Positions 56,697-64,000 of a DNA stretch of 64,000 bases are shown here, in pieces. The notes under the pieces are model-generated. The model saw only the letters and a list, made by a program, of their open reading frames with translations. It had not been told where the DNA came from and did not search any database. The translations under genes were made by a program, and so were the position numbers. The stretch covers positions 1,736,001-1,800,000 of the forward strand of contig OZ246890.1 in NCBI GenBank assembly GCA_965231815.1, given 5' to 3'. The stretch's first letter is position 1. Each line of letters opens with the position of its first letter. The DNA is from JAPPFW01 sp965231815 (GTDB lineage Bacteria > Actinomycetota > Acidimicrobiia > Spongiisociales > Spongiisociaceae).

Positions 56697-58527
56697 TTAG
56701 CCCCGATTATTCATGGGTGTGGGGGTTCGGGGTGGGTCGGGGGTGGGGTTTTAGGCTGTTGTCCTGGGGTTTCGGGTGGTGTGGTTGGTGTTTTGTGGTG
56801 TTGTGGGGTTTCACCTGGTGGGTGAATGCGGTTCGGGGTGCCGGGAGGGGTTTTGTGGGGTTGGTTTCCGGGTGTTTGACGTGGGTGTGCCCTCCCGGTC
56901 TGCGATAGTTGAGTGTGTAAGAAATCTTCGTATCGCTGAGGGGAGGGCATCCGCATGATGAAGGTTACCAGCACGACGAAGCGGCTGCGTGTTGAGGTGG
57001 ACGACTCGGGGGTGGTGGGCCATGTGGGGTTGTGGTTGTTGGGCGGGTTCGCGGATCGTCTGGGGGGTGGGTGACGTTTTGTCGGGGGTGTTCGACAGGT
57101 CGGGTGTGGTTCATGATCGGGGGAAGGTGTTGGTGCATGCGATGTTGATGCTTGCGGGGGGTGGGGAGTGCTGCACGGATGTGGAGTTCCTGCGTTCTGA
57201 GCCGGGGTTGTTCGGTTCGGTGTCGTCGGACTCGACGTTGTATCGAACGATGCGGGGCATCGACAAACAAACGCGGGTCGGCCTCGCCGGGGCGTTGGCC
57301 GGGGTTCGGGAACGGGTGTGGAACAAAGTGGACACCGACCCGACCTCTGCGGTGGTGTTGGACATCGACGCGTCGGTTCATGTGGTTCATTCCGAGAACA
57401 AGGAGGGTGCGGCGCCGACGTATAAACGCAGTTACGGGTTTCACCCGATTTATTGTTTCTCCGACCGGACGGGGGAGTGCCTGTCCGCGTTGCTGCGTCC
57501 CGGCAACGCGGGGGCGAACACCGTCGCCGATCATGTGCAGGTCCTAGACGAAGCGGTAGCCGTGTTACCCGAACACATAAGGGTGGGACACCGGGAAGGC
57601 GACAACGAAAACACGGTCCGACGGGAGATACGGGTCCGGGCCGATTCCGCGGCCGGTCCCACGTTCGCGAAGAAATGCCGGGAACGCAGGGTCGGGTTCA
57701 GTTTCGTAGCCCGCAAAACCGGGCCGATACAGGAAGCCATCAACCTCATCGACGTGGACGACCCCCGCTGGAAACCGGCCGTCCCGAACCGGCCGACCAC
57801 AAGCAACAACAGCGAACCCCGAGCTCATGTCGCGGACCTGACCGACTTGGTCGAAGCCGGGAACTGGCCGCCGGGGGCCCGACTCGTCGTACGACGCGAA
57901 CCCCGCCACCCCGGCGCGCAGCGTTCCCTGTTCCCCTCAGACGACTACCGGTACTGGGGACACTGGACCGACAACACAGCCGACGCCCCCGAAGCCGACG
58001 CCGACATGCGCGCCCACGCCCGGGTCGAAGACCACATCGCCCGGCTGAAGACCAGCGGTGCGCAACGGTTCCCGTTCACCGACTACGAAACCAACCGCGC
58101 CTGGCTGGCTCTCGTCACCTGGGCCGACACACTCGTCCGCTGGTTCCAACACCTCACCCTCGCCGGTACCCGCCTCCGGCGGGCCCGACCCAAAACACTA
58201 CCGCTGGACACTGTGGCACACCCCCGCCAAGCTCATACACCACGCCCGCCGAATCATCATACGCATCCCCCAAACCTGGCCCACCGCACCCCTCATAACC
58301 AGCATCACCAACACCTCCGAACCATCTAACCAACCCCGACACGCCGCACCGAACCGCACACACCCAACCCGAACACGCCCCGAACCGGGAAGCCCAACCG
58401 AAACAACACACCCCCCGGCAAACCCGGCACACACCAGACCCCAAAACCGGTACGCATCACCCCCAAACACCAGCCGAAACCAGCCGAAACCAGCCCCCAA
58501 AGTCGCACCGTGAATAATCAGGGTTAG
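56697..58527 (+). mobile_element. IS1380-family insertion element
   Basis: About 1.83 kb. Target duplication TTAG at 56697-56700 and 58524-58527, and inner ends CCCCGATTATTCATGG and, inverted, CCCTGATTATTCACGG. It carries a transposase on the plus strand. The left 30 bp match the right end of the family B MITEs, making it their likely parent or helper. Strongly strand-biased flanking sequence (G/T-rich left, C/A-rich right). Confidence 0.85.
56955..58513 (+). pseudogene. IS1380-family transposase with two frameshifts
   Basis: ATG 56955 (MMKVTSTTKRLRVEVDDSG), with GAGGGGAGG upstream, starts the coding sequence. The frame is lost at a G6 run (57063-57068), where one G fewer would continue into VGDVLSGVFDRSG. 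The long central frame holds the DDE residues (VVLDIDASVHVVHS, VRADSAAGPTF, ARVEDHIARLKTSG). A second shift at a C3 run (58184-58186) moves the C-terminus (WHTPAKLIHHARRIIIRIPQ) to another frame. Both look like +1 changes in homopolymers: real inactivation or sequencing error. Confidence 0.75.
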
Positions 58528-58569
58528 TCATCATAATGAACGACCTCCGTGGCTTGTAGCGAGCAGGTT

Positions 58570-59661
58570 ATGTACGGGTATGATCTTCTTTGTTTCGACA
58601 GGGGTCAAGAAAACATCGGATTCACAAATCGGCCACGCATCCGGGCGCGACTCGCATGTGTCTTGGTCGTCACGTTCCTGGCCGGGTGCGGCGACTCCAT
58701 TGATGACCGCGACATTCTCGTCGGTCTGATCACTAAGACCAGCGCCAATCCCTTCTTCGTCGTGATGGAAGAGGCCGCGGTGCAACGATCCCGGGAACTC
58801 GGAATCGAACTGCGGACCTACACGGGAGAGTACGACGGTGATTGGAGGACCCAGGCCGCGGCGGTTGAGAGTCTGATCGCAGCCGGTGCGACCGGAATAC
58901 TCATTACCCCTTCCGATCCCGCCGCCCTCACGGACATGATGCGAGCAGCGCGCGAGGAGGGAGTGCTGGTAATAGCACTCGATACCCCCTTCGATCCGGC
59001 GGCAACCGTAGATGCCACCTTCGCCACAAATAACTTTACGGCAGGCGAACTAATCGGACGATGGGCGCGGGCAATAGCGGACGCTTCCTATGACGAGGTA
59101 AGGATTGCAACCCTGGACGGGTGGGACACTCCGATCACGGTGGATGTGCTGCGTAATCAGGGGTTCCTCGACGGCTTCGGGGTCGATATCCGAGACCCGG
59201 GTACGATCGGTGATGAGGACGATCCTCGGCTGGTCGGCCGTGCCGTAACCAGGGGTACCGAAGCCGGGGGAAGGGCCGCCATGGAAGACTTGATCCGGAA
59301 GAACCTTGGGTTCAACGTGGTCTATACGGTAAACGAGCCCGCCGCGGCGGGTGCGTATGCGGCGCTTGAAGGCGGCGCCGGTCTCGGTGAAGACGTGCTG
59401 ATCGTTTCGGTCGACGGGGGCTGTGCGGGGGTGGAGAGTGTTGCTGCCGGCATGATCGATGCGACCGCAATGCAGTTCCCTCGAAGAATGGCCACCTTAG
59501 GCGTCGAGGCTGTTGTTGAGTTTGTCAGGACGGGAACGAAGCCGGATACTACGCCGGGTCTGGACTTTCGTGACACGGGGGTGACTTTGGTTACCGATCA
59601 GCCGGTTCCGGGAATCCGGTCACTCACCGCCGAACAGGCTATGAGTGAGTGTTGGGGATGA
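58570..59661 (+). CDS. Sugar-type ABC substrate-binding lipoprotein (orphan)
   Basis: The 363-residue periplasmic-binding-protein-like lipoprotein has a lipobox FLAGCG after a hydrophobic segment, then a ribose/fructose-type domain: VGLITKTSANPFFVVMEEAA, AGATGILITPSDPAAL, ALDTPFDPAA and IVSVDGGCAGVESVAAGMI. No permease or ATPase is adjacent. The IS1380 element ends 42 bp upstream of ATG 58570 and may have separated the gene from its promoter; GTG 58549 is another possible start. Confidence 0.85.
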   Translation: MYGYDLLCFDRGQENIGFTNRPRIRARLACVLVVTFLAGCGDSIDDRDILVGLITKTSANPFFVVMEEAAVQRSRELGIELRTYTGEYDGDWRTQAAAVESLIAAGATGILITPSDPAALTDMMRAAREEGVLVIALDTPFDPAATVDATFATNNFTAGELIGRWARAIADASYDEVRIATLDGWDTPITVDVLRNQGFLDGFGVDIRDPGTIGDEDDPRLVGRAVTRGTEAGGRAAMEDLIRKNLGFNVVYTVNEPAAAGAYAALEGGAGLGEDVLIVSVDGGCAGVESVAAGMIDATAMQFPRRMATLGVEAVVEFVRTGTKPDTTPGLDFRDTGVTLVTDQPVPGIRSLTAEQAMSECWG

Positions 59662-59789
59662 TCCCTCTCGGAAGGTTTCTCGTTTCCGATGAGTCCTATC
59701 CGGAAGGATAAAGAGAATTGAACAGGCTACCCGGTGGTATAGCCCGGGCTTGGCACCCCTTCCCGTAGGCTGCTTTGGAGGTAAGTGAA

Positions 59790-60506
59790 TTGCAGTTATA
59801 CCCGGCTATCGATGTGCTGGACGGCAAGGTGGTTCGCCTGCTGCAGGGTGACTACCAAGCATCCACTACGTACGGTCATTCGGTCCGAGATCAGTTGGTG
59901 GTGTGGCGGGAAGCCGGCGCTCGCTGGGTGCACCTGATCGATCTGGGAGGCGCTCGAACCGGAGAATCTGACCGTCAACTCTGGCGCCAGGTGGTCGGGG
60001 AGGGAGTGTCGGTTCAGTTGGGCGGAGGCATACGAGGCGTAGATGATGTCGAGAGGGCGTTAGCCCTCGGGATCGAGCGGGTGATCATGGGTACCAGTGC
60101 GGTGTGGTCCCCCGAGTTGTTGGGTGAGGCAATCTCCAGGAACTCCCCCGAACAAGTTGTGGCGGCCATCGATGTCCGGGATGGTCGAGCCGGGGGAGCG
60201 GGTTGGTTGGATGAGGGACGTGATCTGGCTGAGGTGGTCGAAGGGGTCAGGGAGGTGGGGGTAAAGGTCTTCCTGGTCACCGCCATCCGCAGGGACGGCG
60301 CCATGACCGGTCCCGATCTCGGGCTTCTCGATCAGGTGAGGGCTTTGGCGCCCGAGGTCGAGATCCTGGCGGCGGGGGGTATTGCCTCGATGGGGGATCT
60401 CCGTCGCCTGGCGTCAGTCGGTATCGACGGGGCGGTGATCGGGCGAGCTCTATATGAGGGGAGAATCAATCTCCGGGAGGCCCTCGAGGAGTTTGACCGC
60501 GCATGA
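59790..60506 (+). CDS. hisA: Phosphoribosylformimino-AICAR isomerase HisA (possibly PriA)
   Basis: The 238-residue beta-alpha barrel shows LYPAIDVLDGKVVRLLQGDY, WVHLIDLGGARTG, VQLGGGIRGVDDVERAL, AAIDVRDGRAGGAGW and LAAGGIASMGDLRRLASVGI. It performs the fourth step of histidine synthesis; in many actinobacteria the same enzyme also replaces TrpF. TTG 59790 is chosen because GGAGG lies 8 nt upstream; the frame opens five codons earlier. Confidence 0.93.
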   Translation: MQLYPAIDVLDGKVVRLLQGDYQASTTYGHSVRDQLVVWREAGARWVHLIDLGGARTGESDRQLWRQVVGEGVSVQLGGGIRGVDDVERALALGIERVIMGTSAVWSPELLGEAISRNSPEQVVAAIDVRDGRAGGAGWLDEGRDLAEVVEGVREVGVKVFLVTAIRRDGAMTGPDLGLLDQVRALAPEVEILAAGGIASMGDLRRLASVGIDGAVIGRALYEGRINLREALEEFDRA

Positions 60507-60517
60507 AGCCGCACTGA

Positions 60518-60866
60518 TGTTCCGAGTCGGAAGTTCGCGGTAGGTTGCAGGTAACCGCCTACCCTCATTGTTGAACCGGGCCAAGACCGCGAAAACCAAA
60601 CTACCGACCTGGGTCCCCTCCCGTGGGTCCCGCCCCCAACCGCCGCCTCCTCAGCGTCGAAGCGCGTCCCGCCATACCCTCGGCTGGGGTGGATGCACAA
60701 CATGATCTCGACCCCGGTCCGGTCGGTACCTGATCGAACCGTCGGTGCTTACTGGTTACCCACCAGTATGCGGACAGGGTGGGACAGATACTCCCGGCTG
60801 TCGGGTAACGCCCGTCAGAAAGATTTCGCGATCTCCCGAACACAAGCGAGACATCGATTCAGGAAC
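60518..60866. mobile_element. MITE family C, copy 2
   Basis: About 349 bp between hisA and the next gene, colinear with the copy at 9941. Ends GTTCCGAGTCGG and, inverted, GTTCCTGAATCG. No clear target duplication. The right end touches the stop codon of the carboxylate-amine ligase gene. Confidence 0.7.
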
Positions 60867-60868
60867 GG

Positions 60869-62038
60869 TTAGTCGTCGGCCTCCGAATCATCCGACCACC
60901 GATGGTCGGGAGGGGACAGGGTTTCCTTCATCAGCATCTGGACCACCGCCGTCATGGCCTCGTTCTTGGAAGCGCCCGCTTCCCGCGCCGTCCGGTATAC
61001 GGTCCGCTGATGATCGGCTGAAGTTCCTCTCTTGCATATGGTGCGTATGTGTTCCACCTCGTCGACGTACCCGAAAGCCTCGGCATCGGGATGAACCAAC
61101 TCTATGAGTTCCTCCACCAAGTCTTCGAACGGCACCAAGGTTCCTCTTCCAAAATCGATGAGACGATCCTGCACGCCGTAACGCTGAGCCCGCCATAAGT
61201 TCTCGGATACCAGGAAGTTGGCGTAGCTACGCCAACGTTGGTTCTCAACCCGTAGCCGCCACAGCATCCGCAGGATGCATACGTACAAGGCGGCTATGGA
61301 TACGGTGTCTTCCATCCTGGTGGGCAGGTCGGTGATCCTCATCTCCAGGGTCGGATAGCGGGCGGAAGGGCGGACGTCCCACCAGATCTTCGAGGAGTCT
61401 TCGATTATTCCGGCCGTGACGAGCACGTCCACATGACGTTGAAACTCAGCCCATGAATTGAACTGCTCCGGTAACCCGGTACGGGGCGCAGCTCCGAAAA
61501 CCGAAGGGCGGTAGCTCTTCAAGCCGGTGTCATTACCCTCCCAGAAGGGTGACGATCCGGAGAGGGCCAGCAAATGGGGAAGGAAGTAAGTGACCTGGCC
61601 CATAAGGTCGATGCGCAGTTCCGGATCCTCGATCCCTACATGAACATGTAATCCGGAGATGACCAGGCGACGTATCACTCCTTGCAGGTCGGCCGCGATT
61701 TCCTGGTAGCGCTTAGCCTGGGTTACCTGCTGGCTTTTCCATCCGGCGAAAGGGTGGGTGGAGCAGGCGATGGGCGCCAGTCCGTAGTCCTCGGCCGCCT
61801 CCGCCACCGCGATCCGTAGCAGGCCGATCTCAGCCCGCAGATCCGCCATGTTCTCGCAAACCTCGGTTCCTATCTCGATCTGAGAGCTGAAGAACTCGGG
61901 ACTCACAATGCCATGGTGGAGTGAGCTGACTTTTTCCATAAGACCGCGGGGCTGGGTTCTGATCAGGGCGCCGCTGTCTCGCTCGACAAGCAGGTACTCC
62001 TCTTCAACCCCTACGGTCCAACTCGGTTCGTCGATCAT
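60869..62038 (-). CDS. YbdK-type carboxylate-amine ligase (glutamate-cysteine ligase family 2)
   Basis: The 389-residue protein starts WTVGVEEEYLLVERDSG and has STHPFAGWKSQQVT, ISGLHVHVGIEDPE, RPSARYPTLEMRITDLPTRM and VENQRWRSYANF. The family joins an amino acid to glutamate with ATP; weak gamma-glutamylcysteine ligase activity is known for some members. In actinobacteria related enzymes serve varied roles, so the product is not named. The stop codon lies 2 bp beyond a family C MITE. Confidence 0.9.
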   Translation of the reverse strand: MIDEPSWTVGVEEEYLLVERDSGALIRTQPRGLMEKVSSLHHGIVSPEFFSSQIEIGTEVCENMADLRAEIGLLRIAVAEAAEDYGLAPIACSTHPFAGWKSQQVTQAKRYQEIAADLQGVIRRLVISGLHVHVGIEDPELRIDLMGQVTYFLPHLLALSGSSPFWEGNDTGLKSYRPSVFGAAPRTGLPEQFNSWAEFQRHVDVLVTAGIIEDSSKIWWDVRPSARYPTLEMRITDLPTRMEDTVSIAALYVCILRMLWRLRVENQRWRSYANFLVSENLWRAQRYGVQDRLIDFGRGTLVPFEDLVEELIELVHPDAEAFGYVDEVEHIRTICKRGTSADHQRTVYRTAREAGASKNEAMTAVVQMLMKETLSPPDHRWSDDSEADD

Positions 62039-62061
62039 GAGGCGTTAGGGTAGCCGGTCGG

Positions 62062-62922
62062 TTATTCGGATCCACATAGCGATCGCTGCCGGACCGCTTC
62101 GAAAAGGAGTATCCCGGCCGCGGTGGACGCGTTCAGGGAATCGGCGCTTCCGGCCATCGGGATGCGGACCACCGGATACCTTCCGTCGAGCCAACCGTTA
62201 CTCAGACCGTACTGCTCGGAGCCTATGACGATCGCTACCGGTTCCCGATATGGTATTTCCCAGTGTTTGGCGTCGGCTTCCGGGGAGGTGGCTACGGTCG
62301 TGAAGCCTCTACCGGCCAGCCAAGCCATCACCTCGTCTGCCGATCCCGTCGCCAGAGGGACCGTGAACAGCGAACCGAGCGAGGCACGTACCACGTTGGG
62401 ATTGAACGGATCGGTAGCGGGATCGGCCACCACCACCGCCGCAGCACCGGCGGCGTCCGCGGTCCTGAGCATGGTTCCCAGATTGCCGGGCTTCTCGATC
62501 GCTTCAACCACCAGCACCAGGCTGTCGGCGAGTGGATGGAGCTTCTCCAGTCCTGTTTCGAACTGTGGCGCCACGGCCAGCAACCCCTCCGGACGGTCCC
62601 GGTACGCGGCCTTCCGGAACGGGAGGGGCGCCAACCGGTGGAGGCTGGTACCTGTTGAGACGATCCTGTCCACGAGGGCCGGTTCGTTCTTCCCGAGAAA
62701 CATCTCCCGGCAAACGTACAGTTCCCCGATCATGATACCGGACCAAGCCGCTCTGGCCAGCTCACGGTATCCCTCGATCAGGAACGCCCCTTCGCGATCG
62801 CGGTGGCGGCGGCTGCGGAGGCGGACCAGTCGCTTCACCTTAGGGTTGGTCGGGGAGGTGATGGAAGCGGTCAGTTTCCACTCCTCGCCCCGGCATCGGT
62901 CGCCGGGGCCGATCGATTCCAT
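62062..62922 (-). CDS. SpoU family RNA 2-prime-O-methyltransferase
   Basis: The conserved protein starts around ITSPTNPKVKRLVRLRSRRH and includes EGYRELARAA, VEAIEKPGNLGTMLRTADAA, IVIGSEQYGLS and MAGSADSLNASTAAGILLFE, the SpoU/TrmH knot with an N-terminal RNA-binding domain. ATG 62922 overlaps the upstream nitroreductase by 52 nt. A CTG at 62874, inside CTGA with that gene's stop and GAGGAG upstream, fits the start of homology better. The target is rRNA or tRNA. Confidence 0.88.
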   Translation of the reverse strand: MESIGPGDRCRGEEWKLTASITSPTNPKVKRLVRLRSRRHRDREGAFLIEGYRELARAAWSGIMIGELYVCREMFLGKNEPALVDRIVSTGTSLHRLAPLPFRKAAYRDRPEGLLAVAPQFETGLEKLHPLADSLVLVVEAIEKPGNLGTMLRTADAAGAAAVVVADPATDPFNPNVVRASLGSLFTVPLATGSADEVMAWLAGRGFTTVATSPEADAKHWEIPYREPVAIVIGSEQYGLSNGWLDGRYPVVRIPMAGSADSLNASTAAGILLFEAVRQRSLCGSE

Positions 62923-63503
62923 CCACCCCAATGGACAACCTGTTCCTCCGGGCGCCATCCACGCTTGAGCGATCCGGAGCGACGGTCCGGCGCCGGGTAT
63001 CCCACCGTTACCACCCCGATGGGCGCGTATTCGGCCGGTATCCTGAGGAGTGCCTTCAAACCGGGCATGGCATGCATACCCAGGAATCCGGCGGCCAGTC
63101 CCTCGTCTACAGCCGCCAGCAACAGGTTCTGCAGGGCGGCGCCGGCGTCCACCCACCAGTAGGGAACCGGCCATTCGATCTCTTGACCGTCTACCAACTT
63201 GTCCGATTCCCGATAACGGCGCCGGTAGGCCTTCTCCGAGACGCAGACCGCAATATGGACGGGGGCTCGGCTGATCCACGGATCGAACCCGGCTTCTACG
63301 TAGGCATCCTCGCCTGCCAACTTCGCGATCGCCCGGCGATCCTCGTGTTCGGTGACCACCACGAAGGCCTGGCCCTGGGAGAACCCGGCGCTCGGCGACC
63401 GGCGTCCCGCCTCGACGATCCGGGCCAATGTAGCCGCGTCCACCGGTTCGGACCGGTAGTTGCGGACCATTCTCCGACGGGCGATCACCTCACGGAACTC
63501 CAT
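62871..63503 (-). CDS. Nitroreductase family protein
   Basis: The 210-residue flavoprotein has FREVIARRRMVRNYRSEPVD, EAGRRSPSAGFSQGQAFVVV, VDAGAALQNLLLAAVDEGLA, and LLRIPAEYAPIGVVTVGYP. It should use FMN or F420; the substrate is unknown. It overlaps the SpoU gene downstream. Confidence 0.88.
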   Translation of the reverse strand: MEFREVIARRRMVRNYRSEPVDAATLARIVEAGRRSPSAGFSQGQAFVVVTEHEDRRAIAKLAGEDAYVEAGFDPWISRAPVHIAVCVSEKAYRRRYRESDKLVDGQEIEWPVPYWWVDAGAALQNLLLAAVDEGLAAGFLGMHAMPGLKALLRIPAEYAPIGVVTVGYPAPDRRSGSLKRGWRPEEQVVHWGGWNRSAPATDAGARSGN

Positions 63504-63531
63504 GTCTACCGTCGGCTACCGGAAACGGGGA

Positions 63532-64000
63532 TCAGGCTTCGGCGACCGCCGCGGCGATGCGGTCCCCGAGTTGCTCGGTAGTGGCGCCCATGTCCGGCCC
63601 GCCCATCGCCTTGATCGTGGGTAGGACGTTAGCCACCCCCTGCTCCACAATGGCTGCCGAGTCAGGCTCACCCAGATGGGCCAGGCACATGGCGACCGTC
63701 AATACGGCCGCCACCGGGTTGGCCCATCCCCGCCCGGCGATGTCCGGCGCCGAACCGTGGACCGGTTCGAATAGAGACGGGAACCGGCCGTCGGGGTTCA
63801 GGTTCCCGCTGGCAGCGAGACCCATACCTCCCTGGATGGCAGCGCCGAGGTCGGTGACGATATCTCCGAAAAGGTTGTCGGTAACCACCACATCGAACCG
63901 TTCCGGCGAGGTAACCATGTACAGGCACATGGCATCTACATGCACGTAGTCGGTCGCGACCTGCGGGTATTGTTCGGCTAAGTCGTTGAGGGTCCGGTAC
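63532..64000 (-). CDS. leuB: 3-isopropylmalate dehydrogenase, C-terminal part (runs off the window)
   Basis: About 156 C-terminal residues, open to the window edge. The family motifs are VVTDNLFGDIVTDLGAAIQG (Mg and NAD site), LFEPVHGSAPDIAGRG and NPVAAVLTVAMCLAHLG. LeuB oxidises 3-isopropylmalate in leucine synthesis. Isocitrate or tartrate dehydrogenases share the fold, but GSAPDIAGRGWANP favours LeuB. Confidence 0.88.
   Translation of the reverse strand, partial: YRTLNDLAEQYPQVATDYVHVDAMCLYMVTSPERFDVVVTDNLFGDIVTDLGAAIQGGMGLAASGNLNPDGRFPSLFEPVHGSAPDIAGRGWANPVAAVLTVAMCLAHLGEPDSAAIVEQGVANVLPTIKAMGGPDMGATTEQLGDRIAAAVAEA

Overview
The window is high-GC bacterial chromosome, most likely from an actinobacterium, perhaps a deep-branching class such as Acidimicrobiia. 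The evidence is the translation cluster order (ffh-rpsP-khpA-rimM, then trmD-rplS-lepB, then yraN-comM-dprA), coenzyme F420 biosynthesis genes (cofG, cofH), a short zinc-ribbon protein and a 37-residue membrane protein of kinds I associate with actinobacteria, and an electron transfer flavoprotein pair. No rRNA, CRISPR array or prophage structural gene was seen. The class assignment is inference.

Layout. 1-5.4 kb: end of a gamma-carbonic-anhydrase-like gene, an unknown protein, an AAA/DUF4143 ATPase, and a corrinoid methyltransferase operon (MtaA-like, MtaC-like, 2-hydroxyacid dehydrogenase). 5.6-10.5 kb: an SLH protein, a VWA/ARPP-1 protein divergent from a Nudix (NrtR-type) regulator, initiator tRNA-Met and two small mobile repeats. 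10.5-18 kb: metabolic genes (nitroreductase, aminotransferase, MarR, etfBA, deoA-ATL-upp). 18.3-21.1 kb and 35.4-41.2 kb: the translation, secretion and DNA-uptake cluster, split between rimM and trmD. 21.3-35.2 kb sits in that gap: two toxin-antitoxin-like loci, a two-gene defence-like module (PLD-SNF2 helicase plus Eco57I-type methyltransferase), a SulP transporter and cofG-cofH. 41.2-49.3 kb: an IS5-like element, an MBL-rph-rdgB operon, tRNA-Lys, an MNT-HEPN fusion, an OYE oxidoreductase and a ParE-like toxin-antitoxin pair. 49.5-56.5 kb: a complete peptide-type ABC importer. 56.7-58.5 kb: an IS1380-like element. 58.5-64 kb: a sugar-binding lipoprotein, hisA, a YbdK-type ligase, a SpoU methyltransferase, a nitroreductase and leuB.

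The most striking region is 23.0-30.3 kb. The methyltransferase gene carries a 29-nt alternating GA tract (minus strand) at 27049-27077. In the sequence as given, the frame stops a few codons after the tract. The remaining C-terminal part (about 240 residues, probably target recognition) lies open in another frame. Losing one GA unit would join the two into one protein of 1,356 residues; gaining one unit would lead to a different early stop. This looks like a phase-variable restriction or defence enzyme, co-transcribed with a helicase fused to a PLD-type nuclease domain.

The second theme is short non-autonomous mobile repeats. Family B (about 210 bp, three copies plus a 24-bp minimal palindrome) shares its ends and its 4-bp YTAR target duplications with the IS1380-like element at 56.7 kb, so that element is its likely source of transposase. 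Family A (about 118 bp, flanked by CTAG) occurs in four good and two decayed copies, sometimes in tandem. Family C (about 350-380 bp) occurs twice. Several insertions share or reuse a CTAG target.
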